From: Bacillota bacterium
Lineage (GTDB): Bacteria; Bacillota; Clostridia; Clostridiales; Caloramatoraceae
NCBI GenBank assembly: GCA_023415335.1
Contig: JAEZLD010000205.1
Location: 1 to 45,233, forward strand
Direction: 5' to 3'
Length of the DNA: 45,233 bases
Shown: positions 15,483 to 24,543 of the stretch, piece after piece
Position numbering within the stretch: position 1 is the first letter of the stretch
How the letters are laid out: each line of letters starts with the position of its first letter
Notes under the pieces: generated by a model
Told to the model about the DNA's origin: nothing
Seen by the model: the letters and a program-made list of their open reading frames with translations, nothing else
Databases searched by the model: none
Program-made: the position numbers and the translations under genes

Positions 15483-16193
15483 TTAAAGGCCCAGCAGTGT
15501 TCCAAATCCTCGTATACAAGGAGTAGCCAGATAATATAATACAGGCACTAATATACCTGGAAGAAGATTGGCTATTTTTATTTTAGTTATTCCCAGCATA
15601 TTAAATCCTATTGCCATTATCATCAGGCCACCAGCTGCGGACATATTATTTATAACCGAATCCACCAGTACTCCCTGAAGAGATGAGGCTGCTAAGGTTA
15701 TTATCCCCTGATATATGAACACCGATATGGACGAAAGGGCAACTCCAATACCAAGAGAGGAAGCAAACACTATCGAGGACACTCCATCTAAAACTGATTT
15801 AGCAAAAAGCGTCTGATGGTTCCCTGTAATGCCACTTTCAAGAGAACCCACTACTGCCATAGCACCTATGCAGTATACAAGGGTAGCGGTTACAAAGCCC
15901 TCAGAAACCTTTCCTCCCTTTCCCTTAAGCATTGTCTCAACCCTATCCCCCAGGTTATTCAGTCTTTTGTCTATGTCAATAAGCTCCCCTGCAACTCCTC
16001 CAATAACCATGGCGAGGATTACTACAATAGTATTTTCCACCTCAAGTGCACTGGATATTCCTATAAGAATCACACATAGACCAATGCCCTTCATGATAGT
16101 GTCATTTATCTTCTCAGGTATACCTCCCTTAAGAAGCATCCCTGCAAGTCCTCCTGCTACTATAGCTGCTGCGTTTACTATGGTTCCTAACAT
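15483..16193 (-). CDS. DUF554 family membrane protein
   Basis: A 236-residue integral membrane protein with about six to seven hydrophobic segments. It opens MLGTIVNAAAIVAGGLAGMLLKGGIPE, typical of the DUF554 (YqgA/YdfK) family. It continues with GGVAGELIDIDKRLNNLGD and a glycine-rich repeat of the same fold in the second half, and ends near LLPGILVPVLYY. The transported substrate is not known for this family. GAGGAG and AGAGGT precede the ATG. It is followed by the T-box promoter of valS and is probably a single-gene unit. Confidence 0.85.
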   Translation of the reverse strand: MLGTIVNAAAIVAGGLAGMLLKGGIPEKINDTIMKGIGLCVILIGISSALEVENTIVVILAMVIGGVAGELIDIDKRLNNLGDRVETMLKGKGGKVSEGFVTATLVYCIGAMAVVGSLESGITGNHQTLFAKSVLDGVSSIVFASSLGIGVALSSISVFIYQGIITLAASSLQGVLVDSVINNMSAAGGLMIMAIGFNMLGITKIKIANLLPGILVPVLYYLATPCIRGFGTLLGL

Positions 16194-16228
16194 ACCTCTA
16201 CTCCTCTTTCTATAACCTTTGTTTACAT

Positions 16229-16259
16229 AAAAATTCCGTGTATAGCTTAAAACACGGAG
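16229..16259 (-). terminator. Terminator after the MATE gene
   Basis: The minus strand stem TCCGTGT/ACACGGA is followed by ATTTTTATG, about 65 bases after the stop codon of the exporter gene. Confidence 0.7.
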
Positions 16260-16304
16260 TTATCTCCTTACCTCTTCACTATTCACTATTACCTCTTACT
16301 TTAC

Positions 16305-17720
16305 CTATGCTTCTACTCCGTTTGCTTTTACCATTACCATCATTGGCTTCAGCTTCTTCTTATATGTCCATATATAACATACTATATGCACTGTAGCAGT
16401 TATAAGCCAGGATATTGGGTATATTATATACAACATGGTTTCAGTATGATAGCTTGGAAATATTGTTGTAATGTATAATATCCTTAACCCGCATGCGCCT
16501 AAAAGTGATACAATCATAGGCATTATGGAGTAGCCAATTCCTCTCAGCCCTCCTACCATAACATCCATGATTCCACATAAAAAATACGGTGCACATACTA
16601 ACCTCATTCTTTTCACTCCTGCTGCTACAACACTGGCATCAGGAGAATATATACCCAGAAGCTGCCTGCTAAACAGCGTGGCTAATCCTCCAAACACAAT
16701 GCCTGCAGCAATAACCATAGCCTGGCACAAACCCAGTGATCTGCTAACCCTATGGTATTTCTTAGCCCCATAGTTCTGCCCCACAAAGGTAACTGCCGTG
16801 TGATAAAATGCATTCATGGCCACATATACAAAGCCTTCAATAGTTGATGCCGCAGCACTACCTGCTATGACAATTGAACCAAAGGAGTTTATGGCAGACT
16901 GTATTACAACATTAGACATTGAGAACACAGTTCCCTGGAAGCCTGCCGGAAGCCCTATACGTATTATGCTTCCCACCATAACCTTGTCCACTCCAAGCCT
17001 GCGGAAGTCAAAGTGGAGGGAATCCTTTTCCTTAATAAGCCCCCTCAAAATAAGTGCTGCAGATACATACTGGGATATAGCTGTAGGTATGGCTACTCCT
17101 GCAACACTCATTTTAAACCCTATTACAAATACAAGGTTCAATATAACATTTACCACTCCTGCTACCAGCAGATAAAGCATAGGTCTTTTGGTGTCCCCTG
17201 AGGCCCTCAGTAGTGCAGCTCCGAAATTATAAACCATCATTGCGGGAACTCCAATAAAATATATCCTTACATAGAGTGCTGCCAGGTCTATTACGTCCTC
17301 TGGAGACGACATAAGCCGCAGCATGGGCTTGGCTGCAAAAATTCCTATAACCATTAGGACAGCCCCGCAGGAAAGCGCCAGCGTAATACTGGTATGCACC
17401 ATCTTGTTTATTCTTCTCTCTCTTCCTGCTCCATAATACTGAGCCGCTACAACGTTAACTCCCACTGACAGTCCTACAAAAAGATTTATAATCAGATTAA
17501 TAAGAGACCCTGTAGAGCCTACTGCCCCCAAAGCCTCATAGCCTGCAAACTTACCAACCACAACAGTGTCAGACGCATTAAACAAACACTGAAGTAGGCC
17601 TGAGAGCATAAGCGGCACTGCAAACCTCAGCATTTTACCTGTCATGGGCCCATTGCACATATCTATCTTCAAGCTGCTGGGCATATTCCTTTCGTTTTCC
17701 TTACCCGATTCCTTACTCAT
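16305..17720 (-). CDS. MATE family efflux transporter
   Basis: A 471-residue, 12-helix membrane protein of the multidrug and toxic compound extrusion family. These exporters use a Na+ or H+ gradient. The first helix region reads MLRFAVPLMLSGLLQCLFNASDTVVVGKFAG, a classic MATE start, and the second half repeats it (GSIIRIGLPAGFQGTVFSMSNVVIQ). VAAQYYGAGRERR and TFVGQNYGAKKYHR are the paired internal motifs. AAAGGAG precedes the ATG. The substrate cannot be told. It lies downstream of clpB on the same strand, with its own terminator. Confidence 0.93.
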   Translation of the reverse strand: MSKESGKENERNMPSSLKIDMCNGPMTGKMLRFAVPLMLSGLLQCLFNASDTVVVGKFAGYEALGAVGSTGSLINLIINLFVGLSVGVNVVAAQYYGAGRERRINKMVHTSITLALSCGAVLMVIGIFAAKPMLRLMSSPEDVIDLAALYVRIYFIGVPAMMVYNFGAALLRASGDTKRPMLYLLVAGVVNVILNLVFVIGFKMSVAGVAIPTAISQYVSAALILRGLIKEKDSLHFDFRRLGVDKVMVGSIIRIGLPAGFQGTVFSMSNVVIQSAINSFGSIVIAGSAAASTIEGFVYVAMNAFYHTAVTFVGQNYGAKKYHRVSRSLGLCQAMVIAAGIVFGGLATLFSRQLLGIYSPDASVVAAGVKRMRLVCAPYFLCGIMDVMVGGLRGIGYSIMPMIVSLLGACGLRILYITTIFPSYHTETMLYIIYPISWLITATVHIVCYIWTYKKKLKPMMVMVKANGVEA

Positions 17721-17801
17721 ATCTTTCTCCTTTTGTGCTTTGAATAATATCTGTTACTTGCTACAATAGCCAAGCAGCACACTAAAATGCAGAACCATTC
17801 C

Positions 17802-20390
17802 TTATCTTACTGAGTAAGTAAGCTTATCACTACTTACTCCTATTACTATTTTCTGTCCTGAAGACAGTGCTCCTCCAATTATAGCCTTTGCAAGAGCTGT
17901 TTCAATGGTCTTCTGTATGAATCTCTTTAACGGACGAGCCCCATACACAGGGTCATAGCCCTGCTGGGCTATGAGCAGGAGGGCACTTTTTTCAACCTCC
18001 ATATCTATTTCCTTCTCCTGAAGCCTTATCTTAATGTCGTTTATAAATATGCCTATTATTCTCTGTATGGCCTCCATATCCAGTGATTTAAATACTACTA
18101 TATCATCAACCCTGTTAACAAATTCAGGCTTAAACCTTCCCTTCACCTCATGGAGTACCAGCTTATATATAGAATCCATGTCCAGATGTTTTTCTATACC
18201 GCTTTGAATCTCATCGCTGCCTATGTTAGAGGTCATTATTATTATGGTGTTTTTGAAGTCAACTACCCTTCCCTTGCTGTCTGTAAGCCTTCCTTCATCA
18301 AGTATCTGAAGAAATATATTAAATACATCCTCATGAGCTTTTTCTATTTCATCAAACAGTACCACACTATAAGGCTTTCTCCTTACAGCTTCTGTCAGCT
18401 GTCCTCCCTGGTCATAGCCCACATATCCGGGAGGGGCTCCAATAAGCCTGGACACAGAGAACTTCTCCATATACTCGGACATATCTATCCTTATAACATT
18501 ATCCTCACTGTCGAACATCTCCCTGGCAAGTGTCTTGGCAAGCTCAGTTTTTCCAACACCAGTTGGTCCAAGGAATATGAAGGTTCCCAAGGGCTTTCTT
18601 GGATCGTTTATACCTGCCCTTGCTCTTAGAACAGCATCCACAACCAGCTCCACGGCCTGGTCCTGTCCTATAACCCTCTTTTTAATATTCTCCCCAAGAT
18701 GCAGCAGTCTGTCCTTATCCCCTTCTACAAGCTTTGATACAGGTATTCCTGTCCACTTGGCTACAATCTCTGCTATTTCCTCTTCAGTAATTTCCTCCTT
18801 AAGGAGCAGGTCCTTGTCGTTCTGACTGTTTTCCAGCTCCTGCAGCTGACTCTGAAGCTTTGGTATTAAGCCATATTTTATTTCAGCAACCTTATTCAGG
18901 TTATAATCTCTTTCTGCTTTTTCCATTTCTCCTTTTAATGAGTCCAGCTTTTCCTTTATACCCCTTATTTTCTTTATTTCCTCTTTCTCTGCAGCATATC
19001 GGGATTTAAGCCTCATATCCTTTTCCTTTATATTTGCTATATCCTTCTCCACTGAAGCAAGCCTTTCCATGGACCTGGCATCATTTTCCCTTGACAATGC
19101 CTGTTTTTCTATCTCAAGCTGGAGCATCCTTCTTTCCACCTCATCCAGCTCAGAAGGAAGTGAATCTATTTCAGTCCTAATCATGGCTCCGGCCTCATCT
19201 ATAAGATCTATGGCCTTATCAGGAAGAAAACGGTCAGTTATATACCTTGAAGAAAGCTTTGCAGCTGCTACAATTGCATTATCATGTATCCTGACACCAT
19301 GATGTATTTCAAACCTTTCCTTAAGTCCCCTCAGTATGGTTATAGTCTCATCCACCGTAGGTTCATCAACTATAACAGGCTGGAACCTTCTCTCGAGAGC
19401 TTTATCCTTTTCAATATACTCCCTGTATTCATCAAAGGTGGTAGCTCCTATACAGTGGAGCTCTCCCCTAGCCAGCATAGGCTTTATAATATTTCCCGCA
19501 TCCATTGAGCCCTCTGCTTTTCCTGCCCCGACAATGTTATGTATCTCATCAATGAAAAGGATTATCCTTCCCTCGCTTCGTTCTATATCCTTAAGTACTG
19601 CCTTAAGCCTTTCTTCAAACTCTCCTCTATACTTTGCTCCTGCAATAAGGGAACCAAGATCAAGTGAAAAAACAGTCCTGTTCTTCAAGCCTTCAGGAAC
19701 ATCACCTCTTACAATACGCTGGGCAAGTCCTTCCACAATAGCAGTTTTCCCTACTCCAGGCTCTCCCATAAGGCAAGGGTTATTCTTGGTCTTCCTGGAT
19801 AGTATCCTTATTATCCTTCTGATTTCCTCGTCCCTTCCAATTACAGGGTCCAGCGTGTGGGCTCTTGCCTCGCTTGTAAGATCTCTTCCATAGCGCTTAA
19901 GGGCATCATAGGTTCCCTCAGGATCATTGGTTTCTATCCTCCGTCCTCCTCTTGCCTCCTTAAGTGCTTTGGCAAAGCCCTCTGCTGTTACTCCATTTTT
20001 CTTAAGTATTTCTCTTGCAGGAAAGTTTCCTTCTATGAATGCCAGCATCACATGCTCCACACTGATGTACATATCCTTCATTTTTTTGGATATGTCCTCT
20101 GCTTCTACCATTACCTCCTCAAGCCTTCTTGTAGCATATATACTGGCAGAGGCAGCTCCCTGCCCTGTTACCTTAGGCTGCCTCTCAAGATACTCACCTA
20201 CGTCCCTTGTAACTGCAGCTACATTAACACCGCTCCTTTGGAGCAGCTCCGGTATAAGTCCCTCATCCTGAGTAAGCAGTGCATAAAGAAGATGCTCAGA
20301 ATCCACCTGCTGATTGTTAAGCTTTACCGCCGTCTGCTGTGCAAGGTTTAATGCATCCTGAACCTTAAGTGTCATTTTGTTTATGTCCAT
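17802..20390 (-). CDS. clpB: ClpB disaggregase (AAA+ chaperone)
   Basis: Pulls proteins out of aggregates with DnaK. 862 residues. Order: Clp-N repeats (about 1-150), first AAA+ with GEPGVGKT and FIDEIHNIVGAG, the long coiled-coil middle domain (about 400-530) that separates ClpB from ClpC/ClpA, then the second AAA+ with GPTGVGKT and GAPPGYVGYDQGG, and a C-terminal region with PVYGARPLKRFIQ. The start is the ATG at 20390, ten bases after GGAGG. The upstream gene stops just inside this ribosome site, so the two are co-translated. I found no CIRCE or CtsR operator upstream. Confidence 0.96.
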   Translation of the reverse strand: MDINKMTLKVQDALNLAQQTAVKLNNQQVDSEHLLYALLTQDEGLIPELLQRSGVNVAAVTRDVGEYLERQPKVTGQGAASASIYATRRLEEVMVEAEDISKKMKDMYISVEHVMLAFIEGNFPAREILKKNGVTAEGFAKALKEARGGRRIETNDPEGTYDALKRYGRDLTSEARAHTLDPVIGRDEEIRRIIRILSRKTKNNPCLMGEPGVGKTAIVEGLAQRIVRGDVPEGLKNRTVFSLDLGSLIAGAKYRGEFEERLKAVLKDIERSEGRIILFIDEIHNIVGAGKAEGSMDAGNIIKPMLARGELHCIGATTFDEYREYIEKDKALERRFQPVIVDEPTVDETITILRGLKERFEIHHGVRIHDNAIVAAAKLSSRYITDRFLPDKAIDLIDEAGAMIRTEIDSLPSELDEVERRMLQLEIEKQALSRENDARSMERLASVEKDIANIKEKDMRLKSRYAAEKEEIKKIRGIKEKLDSLKGEMEKAERDYNLNKVAEIKYGLIPKLQSQLQELENSQNDKDLLLKEEITEEEIAEIVAKWTGIPVSKLVEGDKDRLLHLGENIKKRVIGQDQAVELVVDAVLRARAGINDPRKPLGTFIFLGPTGVGKTELAKTLAREMFDSEDNVIRIDMSEYMEKFSVSRLIGAPPGYVGYDQGGQLTEAVRRKPYSVVLFDEIEKAHEDVFNIFLQILDEGRLTDSKGRVVDFKNTIIIMTSNIGSDEIQSGIEKHLDMDSIYKLVLHEVKGRFKPEFVNRVDDIVVFKSLDMEAIQRIIGIFINDIKIRLQEKEIDMEVEKSALLLIAQQGYDPVYGARPLKRFIQKTIETALAKAIIGGALSSGQKIVIGVSSDKLTYSVR

Positions 20391-20407
20391 ACCTGTAATA
20401 CCTCCTG

Positions 20408-21055
20408 TCACCTCATCTGAGTCCCAAGCTTAATTGCCTCCATAGCTGCAGTATATACTGTGTTCTGAAGGTCCTTGCTTTTTTTTATACATTCATCCTT
20501 ACTATATGTATAACCTATTGCAAGCCTTGCTTCCTTGCATTCCTTAAGCTTTGATGAAACTGTATCGACAAAGTTGTCATAATTCTTCTTATTTATCTCC
20601 CCAGCTTTAAGCTTATATATCTCTACTTTATTGCTCTTAGTGGAGACTTCCAGGCATAATACCATGTTTTTGCTGGACATGGCATAATTCCATATAATTT
20701 CCTTGTTTTCCATAAATGTTGAAGATATTTTCTCAGGGGTTATGTCTTTACTTAGCTGTAGATAGGTTTCCACGGTAATACCATCACGATTCATCTGTAT
20801 TCTAAGCCTGGTGGGTCCTTCTCCAATAAGCTTTTCAACAAAAATACTACTGCTTCTTTTATTAAAGCTTTGAAAGCCCTTATCCAGCTCAAGCACTCCT
20901 CCAGTTTTTTGATGGTACATTTTCTGCATCTCATAGCACAGGCTTCTGAAATGAAGCTTTACATCATTGCGGCTCTTTTCGTATTCCTCACTGGACATTT
21001 TGTCCTTTCTTTTAAAGAAATCAAAATCCATGCTCATAAGTCCACAAAATTCCAT
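20408..21055 (-). CDS. Hypothetical protein upstream of clpB
   Basis: A 215-residue soluble, Lys-rich protein I do not recognise. It has no signal peptide or membrane helix. An N-terminal helical part (about 1-60) leads to a beta-rich centre (RLRIQMNRDGITVETYLQL) and a helical C-terminus with many Lys. GGAGGGG lies six bases before the ATG. The stop codon is 18 bases from the clpB start, so the two share a transcript. A link with protein quality control is suggested by position only. Confidence 0.75.
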   Translation of the reverse strand: MEFCGLMSMDFDFFKRKDKMSSEEYEKSRNDVKLHFRSLCYEMQKMYHQKTGGVLELDKGFQSFNKRSSSIFVEKLIGEGPTRLRIQMNRDGITVETYLQLSKDITPEKISSTFMENKEIIWNYAMSSKNMVLCLEVSTKSNKVEIYKLKAGEINKKNYDNFVDTVSSKLKECKEARLAIGYTYSKDECIKKSKDLQNTVYTAAMEAIKLGTQMR

Positions 21056-21220
21056 TATTACCCCTCCATCTTAAAAATAAAAAGGCCTTCTATTCTTTTT
21101 CAATCATTACATGTGTTTTGCGACAAATATCATGGCTGCTAATAAACTAAAACAATTATTATAAACCATTATACACAAATCAAACTGAAAAAGAAATCAA
21201 GACCTTTTGCTTTTCTTATG

Positions 21221-22498
21221 CTATATTAATTTGTTAGCTTTAGACAGGTATGTCAGTGTATTCTTCTCATCTCCCATTTTTTCATACATTTTGGCAATCA
21301 ATAAGTATAGCTTTGCTTCTTCCTTTGTATCATGAGTTTTCTGTATGCAGTCTAAAGCAAGGAAGGCAAATATTTCGGCTTTATCATAATCCTCAAGTTC
21401 ATACAGGTACCTGAATTTTGCTATTAATATTGCACCAGCCTGCTCATTTATATCCTTAGCCAATATATATTCCTCTGCACCGCTTATAGTTTCCAGGGCT
21501 TTGTCCCATTTTCCCTGTTTTTCATATATGGTTGCAACACTAACATAGGATTCAACAAGAAAAGAATCATCCACCTGTCCCTTACACTTAATAGCCTTAT
21601 TAAAATATTCCAGGGCCTCATTCTCTCTTCCCATCTCAACAAGGCATAGGCCGTAGTTATTCAATACCCCGCCAAGACCATCGCTGTTATCCTTATCTGC
21701 ATACATGCTCATTGCCTTATCGAAGTATTCCAGCCCTTTTGCATAGTTTTTCTGGTTATAGCTTATTGCTCCCTTGAGCATGATAATTCTCTTAATATAC
21801 GTTTCCTTATATTTTTCGTCCTCTTCACTAATAGCCTCTTCTAGCTTTATAATATAATATGACGCCTCTTCATTCCTTTTAAGTGTTGTGCAGCATAATG
21901 CCATATTATAAAGGGTACGCTCCATAAGCCTCTTGTTTTTATTCTTGTCCCCATAAAACATTACTGTTTTATAATATCCCATTGCTACTGCATGGTTACC
22001 TGTCTTAGCTAGGCAGGAGCCTGCTTTAAAATATATGTCCAGTATTTCCTTTGATTCCTTTGCTTTGTTATAATATGTAATTGCTTTTATATACGTACTG
22101 AATGCATCCTTATAATTTTTATCCTCGTACATACTGTTTCCGATTATTCCATAATAGAAGCCCTTCTGTCCATCTGTTAAAGATACGAGCATTCCCTTTG
22201 CATTTTCCATATACTCTCTTGCTGCTTTAATATCTCCATCTGAACATTTTTTCTGACATTCGGCTTTTATGTTCTCAAATTTTTTACGGTTTCTTTCGTC
22301 CTCAGTATACATAAAATAGTCTGGCTCTACCATAAGCTTTTCAGCTATATAGCTAAGCAGCCCTGAACTCGGGTTGCACTTCCCCTTTTCAATTGCACTT
22401 ATCTGCGCAGCAGTAACCCTGTCCCCTGCTAGCTCCTTTAAGGTTAATCCAAGTTGCTTCCTTCTAAGTCTGACCTTCTCTCCAAGCTTTTGTTCCAT
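21221..22498 (-). CDS. HTH-TPR regulator (RRNPP-like), copy 1
   Basis: A 425-residue cytosolic regulator. Residues 1-60 are an XRE-type helix-turn-helix (LGEKVRLRRKQLGLTLKELAGDRVTAAQISAIEKGKCNPSS). From about 75 on there are repeated helical hairpins of TPR type (FYYGIIGNSMYEDKNYKDAF, AVAMGYYKTVMF, GVLNNYGLCLVEMGRENEAL). This build is that of peptide-sensing regulators, but no ligand is known. The start is the ATG at 22498 after GGGTGA; a GTG 12 bases upstream overlaps that site. It follows a paralogue on the same strand by 133 bases. Confidence 0.82.
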   Translation of the reverse strand: MEQKLGEKVRLRRKQLGLTLKELAGDRVTAAQISAIEKGKCNPSSGLLSYIAEKLMVEPDYFMYTEDERNRKKFENIKAECQKKCSDGDIKAAREYMENAKGMLVSLTDGQKGFYYGIIGNSMYEDKNYKDAFSTYIKAITYYNKAKESKEILDIYFKAGSCLAKTGNHAVAMGYYKTVMFYGDKNKNKRLMERTLYNMALCCTTLKRNEEASYYIIKLEEAISEEDEKYKETYIKRIIMLKGAISYNQKNYAKGLEYFDKAMSMYADKDNSDGLGGVLNNYGLCLVEMGRENEALEYFNKAIKCKGQVDDSFLVESYVSVATIYEKQGKWDKALETISGAEEYILAKDINEQAGAILIAKFRYLYELEDYDKAEIFAFLALDCIQKTHDTKEEAKLYLLIAKMYEKMGDEKNTLTYLSKANKLI

Positions 22499-22631
22499 TA
22501 AATCACCCACTCTTATGTTTAAGGTCCACTCGGCGTGAACTTTTACCTTAATAGTTAATACAAGAAAAAAATTTCCAAACCCATTTATAAAAAATTTCTA
22601 ATGAGTTCTCTTAATTGCGGCGTCCAGCTAA

Positions 22632-23912
22632 TTAAGCATATGTATCCATTCCCTTTTTTATATAGCTTATTGCCTTCTGATTATCGTTAATTGAAGCATA
22701 GAACTGCCCCATCATAGTATATATATCTCCAAGCTCTCTTTTGTATCCCAGGTATTCTGTAAGCTTCTCCGCTTTAAGGAGAAACTCCTCTGCCTTATCC
22801 AGCGTTCCCTTTTTTAAACAAACCTTGTACTTACACTTATAATACCTCAGCCAATCCTCATGCTGGTCCTCCTTAAGAGAGTTCTCTATTTCTCCTATTA
22901 CTCTTTCTGCACTATCCAGATTGTTTACATTTATATAGTTATCACATATCCTAAATAGCACATCTATATCTGATTGTTCTGCCAGACCCTTCTTTATTCT
23001 AAGTGCTTCCTCAAGATGAAAGAAAGATTCCTCCATGTTATTCCCATCGGCAAATATTACCCCTAGCTCTGATTCCATTTCTCCCATCTGCACAACATTG
23101 TCTATCTCATTAAATCTCTTATTTGACTCTATTGCATATTTTAATGCATCATCTATTTTATTTTCCTGGCTGTAAGCAATACTTAGAATCATTAATGTTT
23201 CAGCATATTTTTTCCTATCATTTATTATTTTGATTCTCTCACTTGCCATTGCTGCATATTCCGTAGCCTGCTGATAATTTCCTAATTTATGATTGCAGAG
23301 GGCTATGTAATAGAATATTTTCGCCTTAATCTGTTCATTAACGTGATTACTCTCGTTAAGCAAGCAGTCTCCCTGCAGAAAATAATTTAAGGCTATAGAA
23401 GTACATCCCATTTTCATGGTAATTATCCCCTGAAGTATAAAGCTTTTAACCGAATCCTCAAGATTGTTCGTTTTTAAGAAAACTCCATTTGCAGAAATAC
23501 AGTATTGCTGAGAGCTTTCATAATTTCCCTTTATATATTCTAATATGGAATATGCCATATCAAACCTTCCCCTTAGGTAATCAAGGTTATATTTCTGTGC
23601 ATACTGTCTTCCTTTTTCTATATATTCTTCCGCCCTTGATGTATTACCAGCGCTTATGGCGGATTCAGCAATATTTATATAAAATTTACATATTAAGGTA
23701 GCCTGTTTTTCCTCACTTTCCAGGAAATATTCAATGTCTGTATTAAGCTTGTCTGCTATATATTCAAGTAAATCAATACTAGGCTTGGACTTTCCTGATT
23801 CTACAAGGCTTATTTGACCTGGAGTAATCCTGTTGCCGGCAAGTTCCTTTAGCGTCATGTTTCTTTCTTTTCTTTTTGACTTTATCTTTTCCCCCAAGGT
23901 TAAAATTTCCAT
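22632..23912 (-). CDS. HTH-TPR regulator (RRNPP-like), copy 2
   Basis: 426 residues with the same plan as its neighbour: an XRE-type HTH at about 6-60 (LGEKIKSKRKERNMTLKELAGNRITPGQISLVESGKSKPS) and TPR-like hairpins to the end (ISAGNTSRAEEYIEKGRQYAQ, GNYQQATEYAAMASERIK, INDNQKAISYIKKGM). The HTH cores are nearly alike (MTLKELAGNRIT vs LTLKELAGDRVT) while the repeats differ more, so they may read related operators but different signals. GGGTGA precedes the ATG. Overlapping promoters lie upstream. No propeptide gene was identified. Confidence 0.82.
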   Translation of the reverse strand: MEILTLGEKIKSKRKERNMTLKELAGNRITPGQISLVESGKSKPSIDLLEYIADKLNTDIEYFLESEEKQATLICKFYINIAESAISAGNTSRAEEYIEKGRQYAQKYNLDYLRGRFDMAYSILEYIKGNYESSQQYCISANGVFLKTNNLEDSVKSFILQGIITMKMGCTSIALNYFLQGDCLLNESNHVNEQIKAKIFYYIALCNHKLGNYQQATEYAAMASERIKIINDRKKYAETLMILSIAYSQENKIDDALKYAIESNKRFNEIDNVVQMGEMESELGVIFADGNNMEESFFHLEEALRIKKGLAEQSDIDVLFRICDNYINVNNLDSAERVIGEIENSLKEDQHEDWLRYYKCKYKVCLKKGTLDKAEEFLLKAEKLTEYLGYKRELGDIYTMMGQFYASINDNQKAISYIKKGMDTYA

Positions 23913-23944
23913 AGTCTCACCCTTTTTTAATCATAATCACTATT

Positions 23945-23986
23945 ATTATACAAGAACATTAGACCAGTTTACAATGATTTTGACAA
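23945..23986 (-). promoter_or_regulatory. Overlapping promoters of the HTH-TPR pair
   Basis: Two alternatives on the minus strand: TTGTCA (23986-23981), 17 bases, TCTAAT (23963-23958); and TTGTAA (23974-23969), 18 bases, TATAAT (23950-23945). Both point at the gene starting at 23912. Confidence 0.5.
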
Positions 23987-24043
23987 CTTTTTGTGCCAAA
24001 CTTTGTAAATTAAATTAAATATCTTCATATATATAATTTGTAC

Positions 24044-24068
24044 ATAAAAAAACCGGGATAAACCCGGT
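24044..24068 (-). terminator. Terminator after the YtxH-like gene
   Basis: The minus strand stem CCGGG/CCCGG with a 5-base loop is followed by seven T. It begins three bases after the stop codon. Confidence 0.8.
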
Positions 24069-24070
24069 AA

Positions 24071-24247
24071 CTATCTTGCATATTCCTTTAACCCACATAT
24101 AAAGCAGCCTGCCTTGTCTGTAAACCTCCTGCAGGCACGGTCCATTCTTCTTCTTGTCTTATGGTCCATCTGTGGCATAATAAGCATACTAGCTGCAGCA
24201 CCCATAAGCATTCCTGCAACAACGCCTGTCATAAACCTGCTTCTCAT
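24071..24247 (-). CDS. 58-residue YtxH-like small membrane-associated protein
   Basis: Translates as MRSRFMTGVVAGMLMGAAAS, then MLIMPQMDHKTRRRMDRAC and a tail with CFICGLKEYAR. A glycine/alanine-rich hydrophobic helix (about 7-24) is followed by MPQMD and a basic helix, the layout of YtxH-type general-stress proteins (short anchor plus cytosolic helix). AGGAG precedes the ATG at 24247 and a terminator follows the stop, so it is a complete unit. It is too short for most gene callers. The family assignment is tentative. Confidence 0.7.
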   Translation of the reverse strand: MRSRFMTGVVAGMLMGAAASMLIMPQMDHKTRRRMDRACRRFTDKAGCFICGLKEYAR

Positions 24248-24323
24248 GGCAACACTCCTTTCCTCTTTCTTTACCCTATGTTATGTATTTTTCAGCTTAA
24301 ATAAACTAGTAAAATTATTACAT

Positions 24324-24366
24324 AAAAAAACAAAACACCTCTGGGCAGTTGAGGTGTTTTGTTTTT
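24324..24366 (-). terminator. Terminator of the candidate small RNA
   Basis: The long stem AAACAAAACACCTC/GAGGTGTTTTGTTT closes on a 9-base loop, with runs of T in both directions. It ends the candidate RNA starting near 24478, 77 bases before the YtxH-like gene. Confidence 0.8.
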
Positions 24367-24478
24367 ACCAATAGGGGGTATTATTATCCTTTTGGATAAT
24401 ACTGAATCTTCAGCCGGGCTAGAGCGGAAGATTCTAATTAGTAACGATTATTTTGTGGATACGGTTATGTATCATCAG
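24324..24478 (-). ncRNA. Candidate small RNA (about 155 bases), unassigned
   Basis: A non-coding stretch with its own promoter and a strong terminator. Reading the minus strand, it holds GATAC-6-GTATC, then GAATCTTC/GAAGATTC around a 15-base loop (24434-24404), then TATTATCC-aaaa-GGATAATA (24401-24382), then the terminator hairpin. No ORF with a ribosome site is seen in it. It may be an independent sRNA or an attenuating leader of the YtxH-like gene at 24247. I do not recognise it as SRP RNA, 6S, tmRNA, RNase P or a known riboswitch. Confidence 0.6.
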
Positions 24479-24484
24479 AATATC

Positions 24485-24513
24485 ATTTTACTACGATAAA
24501 GTGAAAAAGTCAA
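24485..24513 (-). promoter_or_regulatory. Promoter of the candidate small RNA
   Basis: TTGACT (24513-24508), exactly 17 bases, TAAAAT (24490-24485) on the minus strand. It sits after the stop codon of the preceding gene. Confidence 0.65.
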
Positions 24514-24543
24514 CAGTTCACACATAAAATGTAAATAAAAACT

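Noticed and set aside
18150..18629. 159-codon open frame on the plus strand inside clpB
   Set aside because: It is antisense to conserved AAA+ motifs, has no ribosome site and low-complexity composition; a shadow of codon bias.
19336..19893. 185-codon open frame opposite the first AAA+ domain of clpB
   Set aside because: Shadow frame, as above; Ser-rich and without start signals.
20391..21220. Search for CIRCE (TTAGCACTC-N9-GAGTGCTAA) or CtsR heptads upstream of the clpB operon
   Set aside because: None found on either strand.
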